A stretch of 64,000 bases of DNA from an uncultured Pelagibacteraceae bacterium (GTDB taxonomy: Bacteria; Pseudomonadota; Alphaproteobacteria; Pelagibacterales; Pelagibacteraceae). The notes beneath the pieces were generated by a model. It worked only from the letters and a program-made list of their open reading frames with translations, did not search any database and was not told the origin of the DNA. The stretch spans positions 186,001-250,000 of the forward strand of contig CACKGF010000001.1 of assembly GCA_902599625.1 (NCBI GenBank), given 5' to 3'. The position numbers and the translations under genes are program-made. This document shows positions 51,218 to 61,378 of this stretch, piece by piece (positions within the stretch are counted from its first letter, which is position 1; every line of letters starts with the position of its first letter).

Positions 51218-54200
51218 TTAATTAAGTTCAACATTTAATGCTAAAGATTTTATTTCTTTAACTAGAACATTGAATGACTCAGGAATTCCTGACTCAAAAT
51301 TTTCCTCACCTTTAACAATTGTTTCATATACTTTTACTCTACCAGCAACGTCATCAGATTTTACTGTCAGAATTTCTTGAAGAGTATAAGAAGCTCCATA
51401 GGCTTCTAAAGCCCAAACTTCCATTTCACCAAATCTTTGACCACCTAACTGGGCTTTTCCTCCAAGGGGTTGTTGGGTTACCAAACTGTATGGACCAGTA
51501 GATCTAGCGTGAATTTTGTCCTCTACAAGGTGATGTAGTTTTAACATATATATAGTTCCAACTGTTACATCCCTATCAAATCTTTCCCCAGTTCTTCCAT
51601 CCCATAAAGGGGTTTGACCAGTCTTTGGTAATTTAGCTAAATCAAGCATCTCTGTTACATCTTTCTCTTTAGCTCCATCGAAAACAGGTGTAGAAATTGG
51701 AACTCCACTCATTAAATTCTCACATAAATCAGAAAATTCATTTTTAGTTAATTTTTCAATTGAATTTTCCAAGATTTCTTTCCCATAAACAGATTTAAGA
51801 AACTCTTTTATTTTTTGAGACATCTCTAATTTCTTTTGATTTTCATTAATTAAATTTTTTAATTTATCACCTAGTTCTGTACAAGCCCAACCTAAATGTG
51901 TTTCTAAAATTTGACCAACATTCATCCTACTTGGTACACCTAGAGGATTTAAAACAATATCAACGGGTTTCCCATTTTCTCTATAAGGCATATCTTCCAC
52001 AGGAACAATTTTACTTACTACTCCCTTATTACCATGTCTTCCTGACATTTTATCTCCAGGTCTCAATCTTCTTTTTATTGCAACAAAAACTTTTACCATT
52101 TTCATCACACTTGGTAACAGATCGTCACCTTGTCTTATTTTAAGAACCTTATCTTCAAACCTTTCTTTAATATCTTGACTTGCATTGTTATATTGTTCTT
52201 TCAATTTTTCTAATATTTCATTTTTACTTGTATCTTTAACGTTCATTTTAAAGATTTCTGATATTGGAACTTCGTTTATATTATTCTGATCTAATGTAAC
52301 GCCCTGATTTAAATTCTTAATTTTTTTGGAAATTTGTGTTCCTGATAAAATTTGAGCTGCTCTTTGTTTGATACTTCTCTCAAGAATTTCCTCCTCGACC
52401 AACTTATCTTGTTGGACTAAATCTATTTCAGCTCTCTCAATTGTAATTGATCTCTCGTCTTTTTCTATCCCATGCCTATTAAAAACTCTTACATCAACTA
52501 CAATACCACCACTACCACTTGGCATTTTTAACGATGTATCCGTAACATCAATTGCTTTTTCACCAAATATTGACCTTAATAATTTTTCCTCAGGTCCAGA
52601 CGCTGTATCACCTTTAGGTGTTACTTTACCGACTAATATGTCCCCCGGCTTTACTTCCGCACCAATATAAACAATTCCAGATTCATCTAAATTTTTTAAA
52701 GCCTCCTCGTTAACATTTGGTATATCTCTTGTTATATCTTCTTCACCTAATTTTGTATCCCTAGCCATGACTTCATATTCTTCAATGTGAACTGAGGTGA
52801 ATACATCGTCTGTTACACATCTTTCTGAAATTAATATTGAGTCTTCAAAATTGTATCCTTGCCATGGCATAAATGCTACTGTCACATTTTTTCCTAAGGC
52901 TAATTCACCAATTTTTGTGGAAGGTCCATCAGCAATAATATCTCCAAGTTTTACTTTGTCACCAACTCTAACTAAAGGCTTCTGATTAATACACGTGTTT
53001 TGATTAGATCTTTTAAATTTTTGTAAGTTATAAATATCAACTCCTGATTTTGAAAAATCAGTTTCACTTGTAGCTTTAATTACAATTCTTTTACCATCAA
53101 TTTTGTCAACTACACCATCCCTTTTAGCAACAATTGTTACACCTGAGTCTAATGCAACATCGCTTTCTATACCTGTGCCTACTAAGGGTGACTCCGGTTT
53201 TAAAAGAGGCACTGCTTGCCTCATCATATTTGATCCCATAAGAGCTCTGTTGGCATCATCGTTTTCTAAAAATGGTATTAGAGAAGCTGCTACTGATACA
53301 AGTTGTTTAGGTGAGACATCGATATAATCAATATTCTCAGGTTTAGATAAAATAAAATTCAAATTTTGTCTACTTGAAATTAAGTCCTCAGTAAACTTTC
53401 CATTTTTATCAACCTTTGAATTGGCTTGAGCAATGGTAAATTTTGTTTCCTCCATTGCAGACAAATATTCAATCTTCTCCTGCACAACTCCATTTACCAC
53501 TTTTCTGTATGGAGACTCAATAAATCCATATTTATTTATTTTCGAATAAGTTGATAAACTATTTATTAATCCAATATTTGGTCCCTCAGGTGTTTCTATT
53601 GGGCAAATTCTGCCGTAATGAGTTGGGTGAACGTCCCTTACTTCAAATCCAGCCCTTTCTCTAGTTAAACCCCCAGGACCTAATGCTGAAACTCTCCTCT
53701 TATGAGTAATTTCAGATAAAGGATTAGTCTGATCCATAAATTGAGATAATTGCGAAGTTGCAAAAAAATCTTTAAGAGAAATTGTTAATGGTTTAGCATT
53801 AATTAAATCTTGTGGCATTGCTGACTCTATATCAAGAGTAGTCATTTTTTCTTTAATAGCCCTTTCCATTCTGTAAACACCTATTCTGGCTTGGTTTTCA
53901 ACTAACTCACCAACTGACCTTACTCTTCTATTGCCTAAATGATCGATATCATCAACTTCATCCTTGCCATCTCTTAAGTCGAGCATCTTTTTGATAATTG
54001 CTAATACATCATCTGTTCTTAAAATTGTAATTTTATCTGAACAGTCCAAACTTAATCTAGAGTTTAATTTTACTCTTCCGACATCAGAAAGATCATATCT
54101 ATCTGAACTAAAAAAAAGATTATTAAATATTTGAGTCGCAATTTCGATTGTTGGAGGTTCTCCAGGTCTTAGAACTTTATAAATTTCATTGATTGCATCA

Positions 54201-55300
54201 TTTTTTGAATCATTTTTATCATTAAATAATGTTTGTAAAAGATAAGGGCCTTTATTTATTGTATTAGTATACGCTAAGTCCAAAGAAAAAACTTTAGCTT
54301 CTATAAATTTTTCAATTATTGTATCATTGAGTTCTGATCCTATTTTGAATTCCTCTTCACCAATCTTAACATCTTTAATTAAATATTTACCTAACAAATA
54401 TTGGTTAGTGACATAAATTTCTTTAAGACCTTCAGAAGCAAGTTTTTTTGCTTTTAAAAAGTTTACCTTTTCACCTTTTTTAATTATGGTTTTTTTATTT
54501 TTTGCATCGATTATTTCTTCTGTAAAGTTTTTAGATTTATAATTTTCAGGATTAAATTTTGTTTTCCATTTCTTCTCTTTTTCGTCATAAGAATAAATTT
54601 CTTTCTCATAAAATTCTTTAACTATATCACTCTTATTAAATCCTAAAGCCAGTAATAAAGTTGACACAAGTATTTTTTTCTTTCGATCAATTCTAAAGTA
54701 TAATAAATCTTTTACGTCAAATTCAAAATCAAGCCATGACCCTCTATTAGGAATTACACGGCAATTAAATAATAATTTTCCACTAGCATGTGATTTACCT
54801 TTATCGTGATCAAAAAATACTCCTGGACTCCTATGCATTTGATTTACTACAACTCTTTGCACTCCATTAGTAATAAATGTTCCGCTATTAGTCATCATCG
54901 GAACTTCACCCATATAAACTTCTTGCTCTTTTGCTGATAAAATATCTTTAGTATTATTTTCTTGATTTATCTCGTAAACAACTAGACGTAGGTTACATTT
55001 GAGCGCTGAGGAATAAGTAAGACCTCTCTGAATACACTCTTCTACATCAAATTTAGGTTTTTCTAATCTATAGCTTATGTATTCTAAAGTTGCTTTATCG
55101 TTTAAATCCTCTATTGGAAAAATACTTTTAAATACACGATCAAAACCTTTAATGAATTGTGGAGCAACATCTTCTTTAAATTCTGTTAACTCTTTATACG
55201 AATTTTTTTGAACTTCTATTAGATTTGGTATTGATAAACTTTCTTTTAATTTTCCAAAATTTTTTCTAATATTTTTTTTTTTAGTAAAAGATAATTGCAT
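51218..55300 (-). CDS. rpoB: DNA-directed RNA polymerase subunit beta
   Basis: RNA polymerase subunit of 1360 residues. The rifampicin-pocket region [20 protein letters not shown] has the wild-type Asp, His and Ser residues. Other landmarks are [57 protein letters not shown] and the C-terminal [19 protein letters not shown]. Complete. A 51-bp gap with a strong hairpin separates it from rplL; this is the usual place of an attenuator or processing site. Confidence 0.98.
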   Translation of the reverse strand: MQLSFTKKKNIRKNFGKLKESLSIPNLIEVQKNSYKELTEFKEDVAPQFIKGFDRVFKSIFPIEDLNDKATLEYISYRLEKPKFDVEECIQRGLTYSSALKCNLRLVVYEINQENNTKDILSAKEQEVYMGEVPMMTNSGTFITNGVQRVVVNQMHRSPGVFFDHDKGKSHASGKLLFNCRVIPNRGSWLDFEFDVKDLLYFRIDRKKKILVSTLLLALGFNKSDIVKEFYEKEIYSYDEKEKKWKTKFNPENYKSKNFTEEIIDAKNKKTIIKKGEKVNFLKAKKLASEGLKEIYVTNQYLLGKYLIKDVKIGEEEFKIGSELNDTIIEKFIEAKVFSLDLAYTNTINKGPYLLQTLFNDKNDSKNDAINEIYKVLRPGEPPTIEIATQIFNNLFFSSDRYDLSDVGRVKLNSRLSLDCSDKITILRTDDVLAIIKKMLDLRDGKDEVDDIDHLGNRRVRSVGELVENQARIGVYRMERAIKEKMTTLDIESAMPQDLINAKPLTISLKDFFATSQLSQFMDQTNPLSEITHKRRVSALGPGGLTRERAGFEVRDVHPTHYGRICPIETPEGPNIGLINSLSTYSKINKYGFIESPYRKVVNGVVQEKIEYLSAMEETKFTIAQANSKVDKNGKFTEDLISSRQNLNFILSKPENIDYIDVSPKQLVSVAASLIPFLENDDANRALMGSNMMRQAVPLLKPESPLVGTGIESDVALDSGVTIVAKRDGVVDKIDGKRIVIKATSETDFSKSGVDIYNLQKFKRSNQNTCINQKPLVRVGDKVKLGDIIADGPSTKIGELALGKNVTVAFMPWQGYNFEDSILISERCVTDDVFTSVHIEEYEVMARDTKLGEEDITRDIPNVNEEALKNLDESGIVYIGAEVKPGDILVGKVTPKGDTASGPEEKLLRSIFGEKAIDVTDTSLKMPSGSGGIVVDVRVFNRHGIEKDERSITIERAEIDLVQQDKLVEEEILERSIKQRAAQILSGTQISKKIKNLNQGVTLDQNNINEVPISEIFKMNVKDTSKNEILEKLKEQYNNASQDIKERFEDKVLKIRQGDDLLPSVMKMVKVFVAIKRRLRPGDKMSGRHGNKGVVSKIVPVEDMPYRENGKPVDIVLNPLGVPSRMNVGQILETHLGWACTELGDKLKNLINENQKKLEMSQKIKEFLKSVYGKEILENSIEKLTKNEFSDLCENLMSGVPISTPVFDGAKEKDVTEMLDLAKLPKTGQTPLWDGRTGERFDRDVTVGTIYMLKLHHLVEDKIHARSTGPYSLVTQQPLGGKAQLGGQRFGEMEVWALEAYGASYTLQEILTVKSDDVAGRVKVYETIVKGEENFESGIPESFNVLVKEIKSLALNVELN

Positions 55301-55309
55301 TTATTTAAA

Positions 55310-55331
55310 CTGCTTTAATAAATTAAAACAG
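55310..55331 (-). promoter_or_regulatory. Hairpin between rplL and rpoB
   Basis: In the transcript CTGTTTTAA pairs with TTAAAGCAG (nine pairs including one G-U) around a four-base loop TTTA. It ends about 10 bases before the rpoB ATG, and no clear Shine-Dalgarno sequence is visible there. No uridine run follows, so a complete terminator is unlikely; partial attenuation or RNase III processing between rplL and rpoB is the likelier role. Confidence 0.45.
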
Positions 55332-55351
55332 CCTATAATTTTTTTAATTCT

Positions 55352-55726
55352 TTATTTAAGCTCTACTTTAGCGCCAGCTGCCTCAAGTTTTTTCTTCATC
55401 TCTTCGGCATCTTTTTTGCTTACACCAGATTTAATTTCCTTTGGTGCACCCTCAACTAAGTCTTTAGCTTCTTTCAAACCAAGTGCTGTAACTGCTCTAA
55501 CTTCTTTGATAACATTAATTTTTTTATCTCCCGCTGAAGCTAGTACAACTGTAAATTCACTTTTCTCTTCTGCAGGCGCTCCTCCAGCTGCTGCTCCTGC
55601 TGCTGGTGCTGCCACTGCAGCTGCTGCTGTAACACCCCATTTTTCCTCAAGTTGTTTTGAAAGTTCCGCTGCTTCCACAACAGTTAATTTTGATAGTTCA
55701 TCTATGATTTTATTTAAGTCCGCCAT
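55352..55726 (-). CDS. rplL: 50S ribosomal protein L7/L12
   Basis: Stalk protein present in multiple copies that recruits translation factors, 124 residues. The N-terminal dimerisation domain (about 1-35) is followed by an Ala/Gly-rich hinge ([13 protein letters not shown]) and the C-terminal factor-binding domain ([37 protein letters not shown]). Complete. Followed by the rplL-rpoB hairpin. Confidence 0.98.
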   Translation of the reverse strand: MADLNKIIDELSKLTVVEAAELSKQLEEKWGVTAAAAVAAPAAGAAAGGAPAEEKSEFTVVLASAGDKKINVIKEVRAVTALGLKEAKDLVEGAPKEIKSGVSKKDAEEMKKKLEAAGAKVELK

Positions 55727-55743
55727 AACAAATATGTCCTAAA

Positions 55744-56253
55744 TTATTTTTTTGATTTTTCGAGCGCTAAAATAGCGATTTTTGAGCCAGGTGCAAGTAA
55801 AATACTTGCGATCTTTTGTGCTGGAGACCTCAAAATACCAACGATTTTTGCTCTTGCTTCATCCATGGATGGCAAAGTCGCAATATTTTTAACACCTGCA
55901 ACATCTAATAGATCTTTACCCATTATACCACCAAGAATTTTTAAATTTTGATTCTCTTTTGAAAAATTAGTTAAGATCTTTGCCGAAGTTATTGCATCAT
56001 CCGACATTGCAACTGCTGTTGGTCCTGTAAATAAATTTGATAAATCTTTTCTGCTAGTTTTTTCTAATGCAAGTTTCGTAATTCTATTTTTTGTAATTTT
56101 AAATTGTATTCCATGTTCTCGCATTCTTTTTCTTAGTTCATCAAGTTGTTTAACAGTTAATCCCTGGTAATGAGCTACAATTACAGCTTCAGCTTTATCT
56201 AACTGTGAAGTCATTTCACTTATGTAAACTTGTTTCTTTTCTTTGCTCATCAT
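55744..56253 (-). CDS. rplJ: 50S ribosomal protein L10
   Basis: Stalk base that binds L7/L12 dimers, 169 residues. It shows AEAVIVAHYQGLTVKQLDEL, KITKNRITKLALEKT and a C-terminal helix for L7/L12 binding. It starts with two methionine codons; the first is used here. Only 2 bp separate it from rplA, so the long L10 leader seen in E. coli is missing. Confidence 0.96.
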   Translation of the reverse strand: MMSKEKKQVYISEMTSQLDKAEAVIVAHYQGLTVKQLDELRKRMREHGIQFKITKNRITKLALEKTSRKDLSNLFTGPTAVAMSDDAITSAKILTNFSKENQNLKILGGIMGKDLLDVAGVKNIATLPSMDEARAKIVGILRSPAQKIASILLAPGSKIAILALEKSKK

Positions 56254-56255
56254 AA

Positions 56256-56945
56256 TTAAAAGTTCTTTTCTAGTTTAATCTTATAAGAAACTCCCATTGT
56301 TGAAGTAATATAAGTAGATTTAATCAAATCGCCCTTTATTGTAAAGTTCGATTTTTCTTTCTCGAGAGACGTAATAACAGCGTTAAAATTTTTAATAAGC
56401 TTTTCATCTGAGAAAGATTTTTTTCCAATACTTAATCCAATGTTTCCATCTTTATCATTTTTTATTTCGACTTGACCTGCTTTTGCATTCTTAACTGCTT
56501 CACCAATTTTTTCTGTAACAGTTCCTAACTTCGGATTAGGCATTAATCCTTTGGGACCTAAAACCTTTCCTAGTTTTGATAATTTAATCATCATAGATGA
56601 TGAACAGATTAGTTTTTCAAAATTCATATCTCCATTCTTTATTTTCTCTATTAAATCGTCTCCGCCTACTAAATCTGCGCCTGAATCTTTTGCTTCTTGG
56701 AATTTATTCTCTTCACACACTACTGCAACTTTTACCTTTTTACCTGTTCCACTTGGAAGGTTTACCATCGATCTCAAATTTATTTCATTTTTTTTTTGTT
56801 TGTTATTTATCAAAATATTCAAATCTAAGGACTCGTCAAATTTTGTAGTACAATTTGCTTTCACGATGGATAACAAGTTACTTATAGGTTCAGCTTTTAA
56901 AGTATTTGTTTTTTTTGGAAGTTTTTTAAATCTTTTTGAGCTCAT
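56256..56945 (-). CDS. rplA: 50S ribosomal protein L1
   Basis: L1-stalk protein controlling E-site tRNA release, 229 residues. It shows NLPSGTGKKVKVAVVCEENK, GPKGLMPNPKLGTVTEKIGE and KAGQVEIKNDKDGNIGLSIG. In many bacteria L1 also represses its own operon. One-base overlap with rplK. Confidence 0.97.
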   Translation of the reverse strand: MSSKRFKKLPKKTNTLKAEPISNLLSIVKANCTTKFDESLDLNILINNKQKKNEINLRSMVNLPSGTGKKVKVAVVCEENKFQEAKDSGADLVGGDDLIEKIKNGDMNFEKLICSSSMMIKLSKLGKVLGPKGLMPNPKLGTVTEKIGEAVKNAKAGQVEIKNDKDGNIGLSIGKKSFSDEKLIKNFNAVITSLEKEKSNFTIKGDLIKSTYITSTMGVSYKIKLEKNF

Positions 56946-57373
56946 TAATCTTTCACCTCTATGCCCATTGACCTTGCAGAACCTGCTATTATTTTTACAG
57001 CTTCCTCTAAATCATGAGCATTTAAATCAACCATTTTTTTCTTAGCAATTTCTTCTGCTTGTTTTTTTGTAATTGATGCTACAATATTTCGTCCAGGTTC
57101 TTGTGAACCGCTCTTTAATTTTGCAGCTTCTTTAATAAAATGTGATGCTGGAGGCGATTTTATTATAAAATCAAATTTTTTATCTTTGTATACAGTTATT
57201 ACAACAGGCACTGGTTTTCCCATAAAGTTTTTTGTCTTTTCATTAAATGCTTTACAAAATTCCATTATGTTAATTCCCCTTTGACCTAAAGCTGGTCCTA
57301 CTGGTGGTGCAGGATTGGCTTGACCACCTTTTATTTGTAGCTTTACATATCCACTTATTTCTTTTTTTGCCAT
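56945..57373 (-). CDS. rplK: 50S ribosomal protein L11
   Basis: GTPase-centre protein, 142 residues. It shows [38 protein letters not shown] and the C-terminal [11 protein letters not shown]11 is needed for RelA-type stringent control, whose Rsh enzyme is encoded at the left edge of the window. One-base overlaps at both ends. Confidence 0.98.
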   Translation of the reverse strand: MAKKEISGYVKLQIKGGQANPAPPVGPALGQRGINIMEFCKAFNEKTKNFMGKPVPVVITVYKDKKFDFIIKSPPASHFIKEAAKLKSGSQEPGRNIVASITKKQAEEIAKKKMVDLNAHDLEEAVKIIAGSARSMGIEVKD

Positions 57374-57903
57374 TAACTTACTTTCTCAATTTGGTTAAAA
57401 TCTAAATCAACTGGAGTTGGTCTTCCAAAAATAGATACTGAAACTTTTACTCGTGATTTCTCCTCATCAATATCCTCTATCATTCCAGAAAAAGATGCAA
57501 ATGGACCGTCAACTACTTGAACTTTTTCTCCTACAGAATAATCTATTGTTGATTTTGATTGAGCAACACCATCTTTTATTTGACCTAAAATCTTTTCTAT
57601 TTCTTTATCTGATACTGGCACAGGGATACCCTTGCTACCTAAAAACCCACTAACCTTTTTAATTCCTTTTATCATGTGATAAATACTGTTGTCCATTTCG
57701 CTTTTAATTAAAACATACCCAGGAAAATATTTTTTTTTTCTTTGTACCCTTTTTCCCCTTTTTACCTCTGTTACGTCATGAGTTGGAACTACAATTTCCT
57801 CAAATTTATCTGATATTTTAGCTTTATCAGCTTCCTCTTTAATTAACTGTGCTACTTTATTTTCAAAGCTAGAATGTGATTGAATTATGTACCAATTTTT
57901 CAT
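57373..57903 (-). CDS. nusG: Transcription termination/antitermination protein NusG
   Basis: Elongation factor coupling RNA polymerase to ribosome and Rho, 176 residues. The NGN domain shows [20 protein letters not shown] and [11 protein letters not shown]. The C-terminal KOW domain shows [20 protein letters not shown]. Complete. One-base overlap with secE. Confidence 0.97.
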   Translation of the reverse strand: MKNWYIIQSHSSFENKVAQLIKEEADKAKISDKFEEIVVPTHDVTEVKRGKRVQRKKKYFPGYVLIKSEMDNSIYHMIKGIKKVSGFLGSKGIPVPVSDKEIEKILGQIKDGVAQSKSTIDYSVGEKVQVVDGPFASFSGMIEDIDEEKSRVKVSVSIFGRPTPVDLDFNQIEKVS

Positions 57904-58094
57904 TATAAACCTATGTTAAGTATTATATCCAAAAAAAATTTATAAAATTGGTCTATTAACAAAAAAAACAGTGAAGCAATTATAGCCATTATGGCTACCA
58001 TTATTGTTCCTTGAATTGTTTCTTTCCCAGTGGGCCAAGTAACTTTAAAAGCTTCTTGTTTTACTTCCTGAAAAAACTTTAATGGGTTTTTCAT
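57903..58094 (-). CDS. secE: Preprotein translocase subunit SecE
   Basis: Small clamp subunit of the Sec channel, 63 residues. It has the amphipathic FFQEVKQEAFKVTWPTGKET motif and one membrane helix (about 30-50). It is the short single-helix form common outside enterobacteria. It lies between tRNA-Trp and nusG, as in many bacteria; rpmG is not present. Confidence 0.95.
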   Translation of the reverse strand: MKNPLKFFQEVKQEAFKVTWPTGKETIQGTIMVAIMAIIASLFFLLIDQFYKFFLDIILNIGL

Positions 58095-58115
58095 TTTTTT
58101 TGTTCTCCTTATTTA

Positions 58116-58191
58116 TGGCAGGAGCGGAGGGAATCGAACCCCCAACCTCCGGTTTTGGAGACCGGCGCTCTACCAATTGAGCTACACTCCT
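58116..58191 (-). tRNA. tRNA-Trp (CCA anticodon)
   Basis: Minus-strand cloverleaf: acceptor AGGAGTG with CGCTCCT, anticodon stem CCGGT/ACCGG with loop CTCCAAA, T-arm GGGTTCGATTCCC and an encoded CCA end (58116-58118). It sits 8 bp after tuf and about 20 bp before secE, within the same transcription unit. Confidence 0.97.
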
Positions 58192-58199
58192 AAAGGAGT

Positions 58200-59390
58200 T
58201 TACTCTATAATTTTCGTAACTACTCCTGCACCTACAGTTCTACCACCTTCCCTAATCGCAAAATTTAATTTTTCACTCATTGCAATAGGTGTGATTAGTT
58301 TAACTGTAAATTTAGCATCGTCACCTGGCATTACCATTTCAGTACCTGAAGGCAATTCTACTTCACCTGTAACGTCGGTAGTTCTAAAATAAAACTGAGG
58401 TCTATATTTTGTAAAAAAAGGAGTGTGTCTTCCACCTTCTTCTTTTTTCAAAACATAAGCTTGTGCTTCAAATTTTGTGTGTGGTGTTACTGACCCTGGT
58501 TTACACAATACTTGACCTCTTTCTACATCAGTTCTTTCAACACCTCTTAATAAAGCACCAATATTATCTCCAGCCTCACCTGTATCTAAAATTTTTCTGA
58601 ACATTTCTACTCCAGTACAAACTGATTTTTTTGTATCTCTGATACCTACTATTTCAATTTCTTCACCAGTTTTAACAACACCTTGTTCTACTCTTCCTGT
58701 AACAACTGTACCTCTACCAGAAATTGAGAATACATCTTCAACAGGCATTAAAAAAGGTTTGTCCTTTGGTCTGTCTGGTTGAGGAATAAAATCATCCACT
58801 GCTTTCATAAGTTCCATAATTGCATTCTTGCCAATCGCATCATCTTTACCCTCGACAGCTGCTAATGCAGATCCTTTAATGATTGGAGTTTTATCTCCTG
58901 GAAATTTATATGATGTCAATAGCTCTTTAATTTCCTCTTCAACTAAATCTATCATTTCTTTATCATCAACTTGATCAACTTTGTTTAAAAAAACAACAAT
59001 TGCTGGAACACCAACTTGTCTTGCTAAAAGAATATGTTCTTTTGTTTGAGGCATTGGACCATCAGCTGCATTAACAACTAAAATTGCTCCATCCATTTGT
59101 GCTGCACCAGTAATCATATTTTTAACGTAGTCAGCGTGACCCGGGCAGTCTACGTGTGCATAGTGTCTTTTTTCAGTTTCATACTCAACGTGAGCTGTTG
59201 AAATTGTAATACCTCTTTCTTTTTCTTCAGGGGCTTTATCAATCTGATCGTAAGCCGTGAACTGTGCTCCACCTTTTTCTGATAATACTTTTGTTATAGC
59301 CGCAGTTAAAGTTGTTTTACCGTGGTCTACGTGTCCAATTGTACCTATGTTACAATGTGGTTTACTCCTATTAAATTTTTCTTTCGACAT
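58200..59390 (-). CDS. tuf: Elongation factor Tu
   Basis: Delivers aminoacyl-tRNA to the ribosome, 396 residues. The P-loop region is [18 protein letters not shown], followed by [27 protein letters not shown] and [10 protein letters not shown]. Domain II and III residues are complete to the end [14 protein letters not shown]. It is the only tuf in the window and is placed between tRNA-Gly and tRNA-Trp, not after fusA. Confidence 0.98.
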   Translation of the reverse strand: MSKEKFNRSKPHCNIGTIGHVDHGKTTLTAAITKVLSEKGGAQFTAYDQIDKAPEEKERGITISTAHVEYETEKRHYAHVDCPGHADYVKNMITGAAQMDGAILVVNAADGPMPQTKEHILLARQVGVPAIVVFLNKVDQVDDKEMIDLVEEEIKELLTSYKFPGDKTPIIKGSALAAVEGKDDAIGKNAIMELMKAVDDFIPQPDRPKDKPFLMPVEDVFSISGRGTVVTGRVEQGVVKTGEEIEIVGIRDTKKSVCTGVEMFRKILDTGEAGDNIGALLRGVERTDVERGQVLCKPGSVTPHTKFEAQAYVLKKEEGGRHTPFFTKYRPQFYFRTTDVTGEVELPSGTEMVMPGDDAKFTVKLITPIAMSEKLNFAIREGGRTVGAGVVTKIIE

Positions 59391-59426
59391 TCTTTTATCC
59401 TTACTTTTCTTTTTGTTTTAATAATT

Positions 59427-59500
59427 TGGAGCGGGTAAAGGGAATCGAACCCTTACATCCAGCTTGGAAGGCTAGCGTTCTACCATTGAACTACACCCGC
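59427..59500 (-). tRNA. tRNA-Gly (TCC anticodon)
   Basis: Minus-strand cloverleaf: acceptor GCGGGTG with the TACCCGC side, anticodon loop CTTCCAA giving TCC, T-arm GGGTTCGATTCCC, discriminator T and an encoded CCA. It lies between tRNA-Tyr and tuf, 36 bp before the tuf start, and reads GGA/GGG codons. Confidence 0.96.
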
Positions 59501-59539
59501 AAAACCAAGTTAACACTCCAATTGTTAAAATTTTTTGAA

Positions 59540-59625
<86 letters not shown>

Positions 59626-59633
59626 TAAAATAT

Positions 59634-59695
59634 AGGGGAAAGCGTCCCCTTGTTCAAAAAACCTTTAAACAACAGGGGTTTTATATATTTTTATT
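59634..59695 (+). terminator. Overlapping hairpins with a T-rich tail between tRNA-Tyr and rlmB
   Basis: Hairpin 1 pairs 59634-59639 with 59645-59650 (AGGGGA/TCCCCT, five-base loop). Hairpin 2 pairs 59646-59654 with 59668-59678 (CCCCTTGTT with AACAACAGGGG, two bulged bases) and is followed on the plus strand by TTTTATATATTTTTATT. The two share 59646-59650, so only one can form. On the plus strand hairpin 2 has the shape of an intrinsic terminator, although no plus-strand gene lies upstream. On the minus strand both fall in the likely leader of tRNA-Tyr. Confidence 0.45.
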
Positions 59696-59707
59696 AAACA
59701 ATTGCAA
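59680..59707 (-). promoter_or_regulatory. Candidate promoter for the tRNA-Tyr/tuf block
   Basis: On the minus strand TTGCAA (59702-59707) and TATAAA (59680-59685) are 16 bp apart, predicting a start near 59673 and a leader of about 48 bases containing both hairpins. TTGCAA is its own reverse complement, so it could also serve rlmB in the other direction. Confidence 0.35.
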
Positions 59708-59758
59708 TATGTGAAATAATAAGAAAATACTAAAAAATTAAGTAAAAATGCAGAAAAT

Positions 59759-60505
59759 ATGACAAATACAAACTTTTTTATTGTTGGAAAGCATCCTGTA
59801 ATAGAGGCTCTAAAAAATCCTCAAAGAAAAGTATTGAGGCTGTTTTTAACAGAAGAAAGTAAAAAGAATATTCACAGAATAAGTCCAAAAAAAAATTTAC
59901 TAAAGGATGTGAAGGTTTTTTTTAAAACAAAAAAAGAGTTAGATAAATATTGCAAAAATGAGCAAATTCTACATCAGGGATACGTTGCAGAAGTTGAGAA
60001 ATTAGAGGAAAAAAGTTTAAAAGAATTTATTAAAACTAAAAGTAATATAATTTTAGCTTGTTTAGATGGTGTAACAGATCCAAGAAATATTGGTTCAGTA
60101 ATTAGAAGCGCTACATCATTTAATATTGATGGAATTATTGTAAAAGAAAGACTATTTCCCGAAAGTAGCAAATCTATGTATAAAGCTAGTTCTGGATCAA
60201 TTGAGTATACGAACATTTTTAAAGTCGCGAATATAAATAGTACATTAAAATTTCTTAGGGAAAAAAATTTTTGGGTTTATGGTTTTTCATCAGATGGTAG
60301 TGAAGATTTTACAAATTATGAATGGAAAGGAAACAATGTACTTTTGTTTGGATCTGAAGGACATGGACTAAAAGAAAAAACATCAAAATATATTGATTAT
60401 CCTGTAAAAATAAAAATTAACGATAAAATTGAAAGTTTAAACATTGCAAATAGTGCCTCTGTTGTTTTTTTTCATATAAACAAGGCAAAAAAAAATCTTG
60501 ATTAG
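59759..60505 (+). CDS. rlmB: 23S rRNA (guanosine-2'-O-)-methyltransferase, RlmB/TrmH family
   Basis: SPOUT methyltransferase of 248 residues. The N-terminal substrate-binding domain shows FFIVGKHPVIEALKNPQRK. The C-terminal knot shows LACLDGVTDPRNIGSVIRSA, LLFGSEGHGLKEKTSKY and the closing SLNIANSASVVFFHI. RlmB specificity (G2251 of 23S rRNA) is the best call because the N-terminal domain is present. tRNA-Thr follows 28 bp later on the same strand. Confidence 0.9.
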   Translation: MTNTNFFIVGKHPVIEALKNPQRKVLRLFLTEESKKNIHRISPKKNLLKDVKVFFKTKKELDKYCKNEQILHQGYVAEVEKLEEKSLKEFIKTKSNIILACLDGVTDPRNIGSVIRSATSFNIDGIIVKERLFPESSKSMYKASSGSIEYTNIFKVANINSTLKFLREKNFWVYGFSSDGSEDFTNYEWKGNNVLLFGSEGHGLKEKTSKYIDYPVKIKINDKIESLNIANSASVVFFHINKAKKNLD

Positions 60506-60533
60506 TAATAAAATTCTTATATTAAAAGTGTGC

Positions 60534-60609
60534 GCCCTTGTAGCTCAGCTGGTAGAGCAATTGATTTGTAATCAATAGGTCCGCGGTTCGAGTCCGTGCG
60601 GGGGCACCA
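60534..60609 (+). tRNA. tRNA-Thr (TGT anticodon)
   Basis: Plus-strand cloverleaf: acceptor GCCCTTG with CGGGGGC, D-arm GCTCAGCTGGTAGAGC, anticodon stem TTGAT/ATCAA with loop TTGTA at its centre giving TGT, T-arm CGGTTCGAGTCCG and an encoded CCA (60607-60609). It ends 1 bp from the convergent nadK. Confidence 0.96.
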
Positions 60610-60610
60610 C

Positions 60611-61378
60611 TCAAAGTTCTTTTCTTAATTTTTCAATACTAATTTTTTTTTGAAGACTTCTGTTCTTGTCATACATTAAACTGAATTGGATTTTTTTGTT
60701 TTTTTTTATTGTAATTTGTTTGGCATTTCTGACTTCAAAATTATCTGCTACGGCACTAATTGGTCTCTTAGCAGGATTAAGATTTCTAATTATAATTTCA
60801 GAGTTATCATTAACTATCCTTGGCTTCCATCTTCTAGGCCTAAATGCACTTATTGGTGCAATTGATAATTGTTTAGAATTTAAACTTAATATTGGGCCAT
60901 GTACTGAAAGATTATAGGCGGTGCTTCCGGCTGGAGTGGATACAAGTACTCCATCAGAAATTAATTCTTTAATAATTTGTTTTTTTCCTTGATTTATTTT
61001 TAAAGATGCTGCTTGTCTACTTTGTCTGAGTATTGAGACTTCATTAATTGCAATCCCCTTTTTTGTACTTCCAGTTTTAGTTTTTACACTCATGGTTAAT
61101 GGAGATATCTTAATTTTTTTTGCTTGAAAAATTTTTTTATAAGTTTTCTCTTTATTAAATTTATTCATTAAAAATCCATAGTTCCCAGAATTTATTCCAT
61201 AAAAAGGTTTCTTAAATCTATAATTCTTTTTTAAGGTTTGAAGCATAAAACCATCTCCACCAATAACTATTATTAAAGATGATTTTTTTAATGAACTAGA
61301 TTTAAGTTTATTCGTTAAGAAATTTTTAATCTTAAGTGACTTATTATTTGTATCACTAATAATATGGATTTTTTTCAT
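60611..61378 (-). CDS. nadK: NAD kinase
   Basis: Phosphorylates NAD to NADP, 255 residues. It shows the GGDG motif IVIGGDGFMLQTLKK (catalytic Asp42) and STPAGSTAYNLSVHGPIL, with FYGINSGNYGFLMN between them. The protein is shorter than many bacterial homologues (~290) but has the core motifs. It abuts the glycosyltransferase-like gene upstream with no spacing and faces tRNA-Thr. Confidence 0.93.
   Translation of the reverse strand: MKKIHIISDTNNKSLKIKNFLTNKLKSSSLKKSSLIIVIGGDGFMLQTLKKNYRFKKPFYGINSGNYGFLMNKFNKEKTYKKIFQAKKIKISPLTMSVKTKTGSTKKGIAINEVSILRQSRQAASLKINQGKKQIIKELISDGVLVSTPAGSTAYNLSVHGPILSLNSKQLSIAPISAFRPRRWKPRIVNDNSEIIIRNLNPAKRPISAVADNFEVRNAKQITIKKNKKIQFSLMYDKNRSLQKKISIEKLRKEL

Noticed and set aside
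56551-57045. 164-codon open frame antisense to rplA/rplK
   Set aside because: Entirely opposite conserved genes, low-complexity Phe/Leu/Ser content, no start context.
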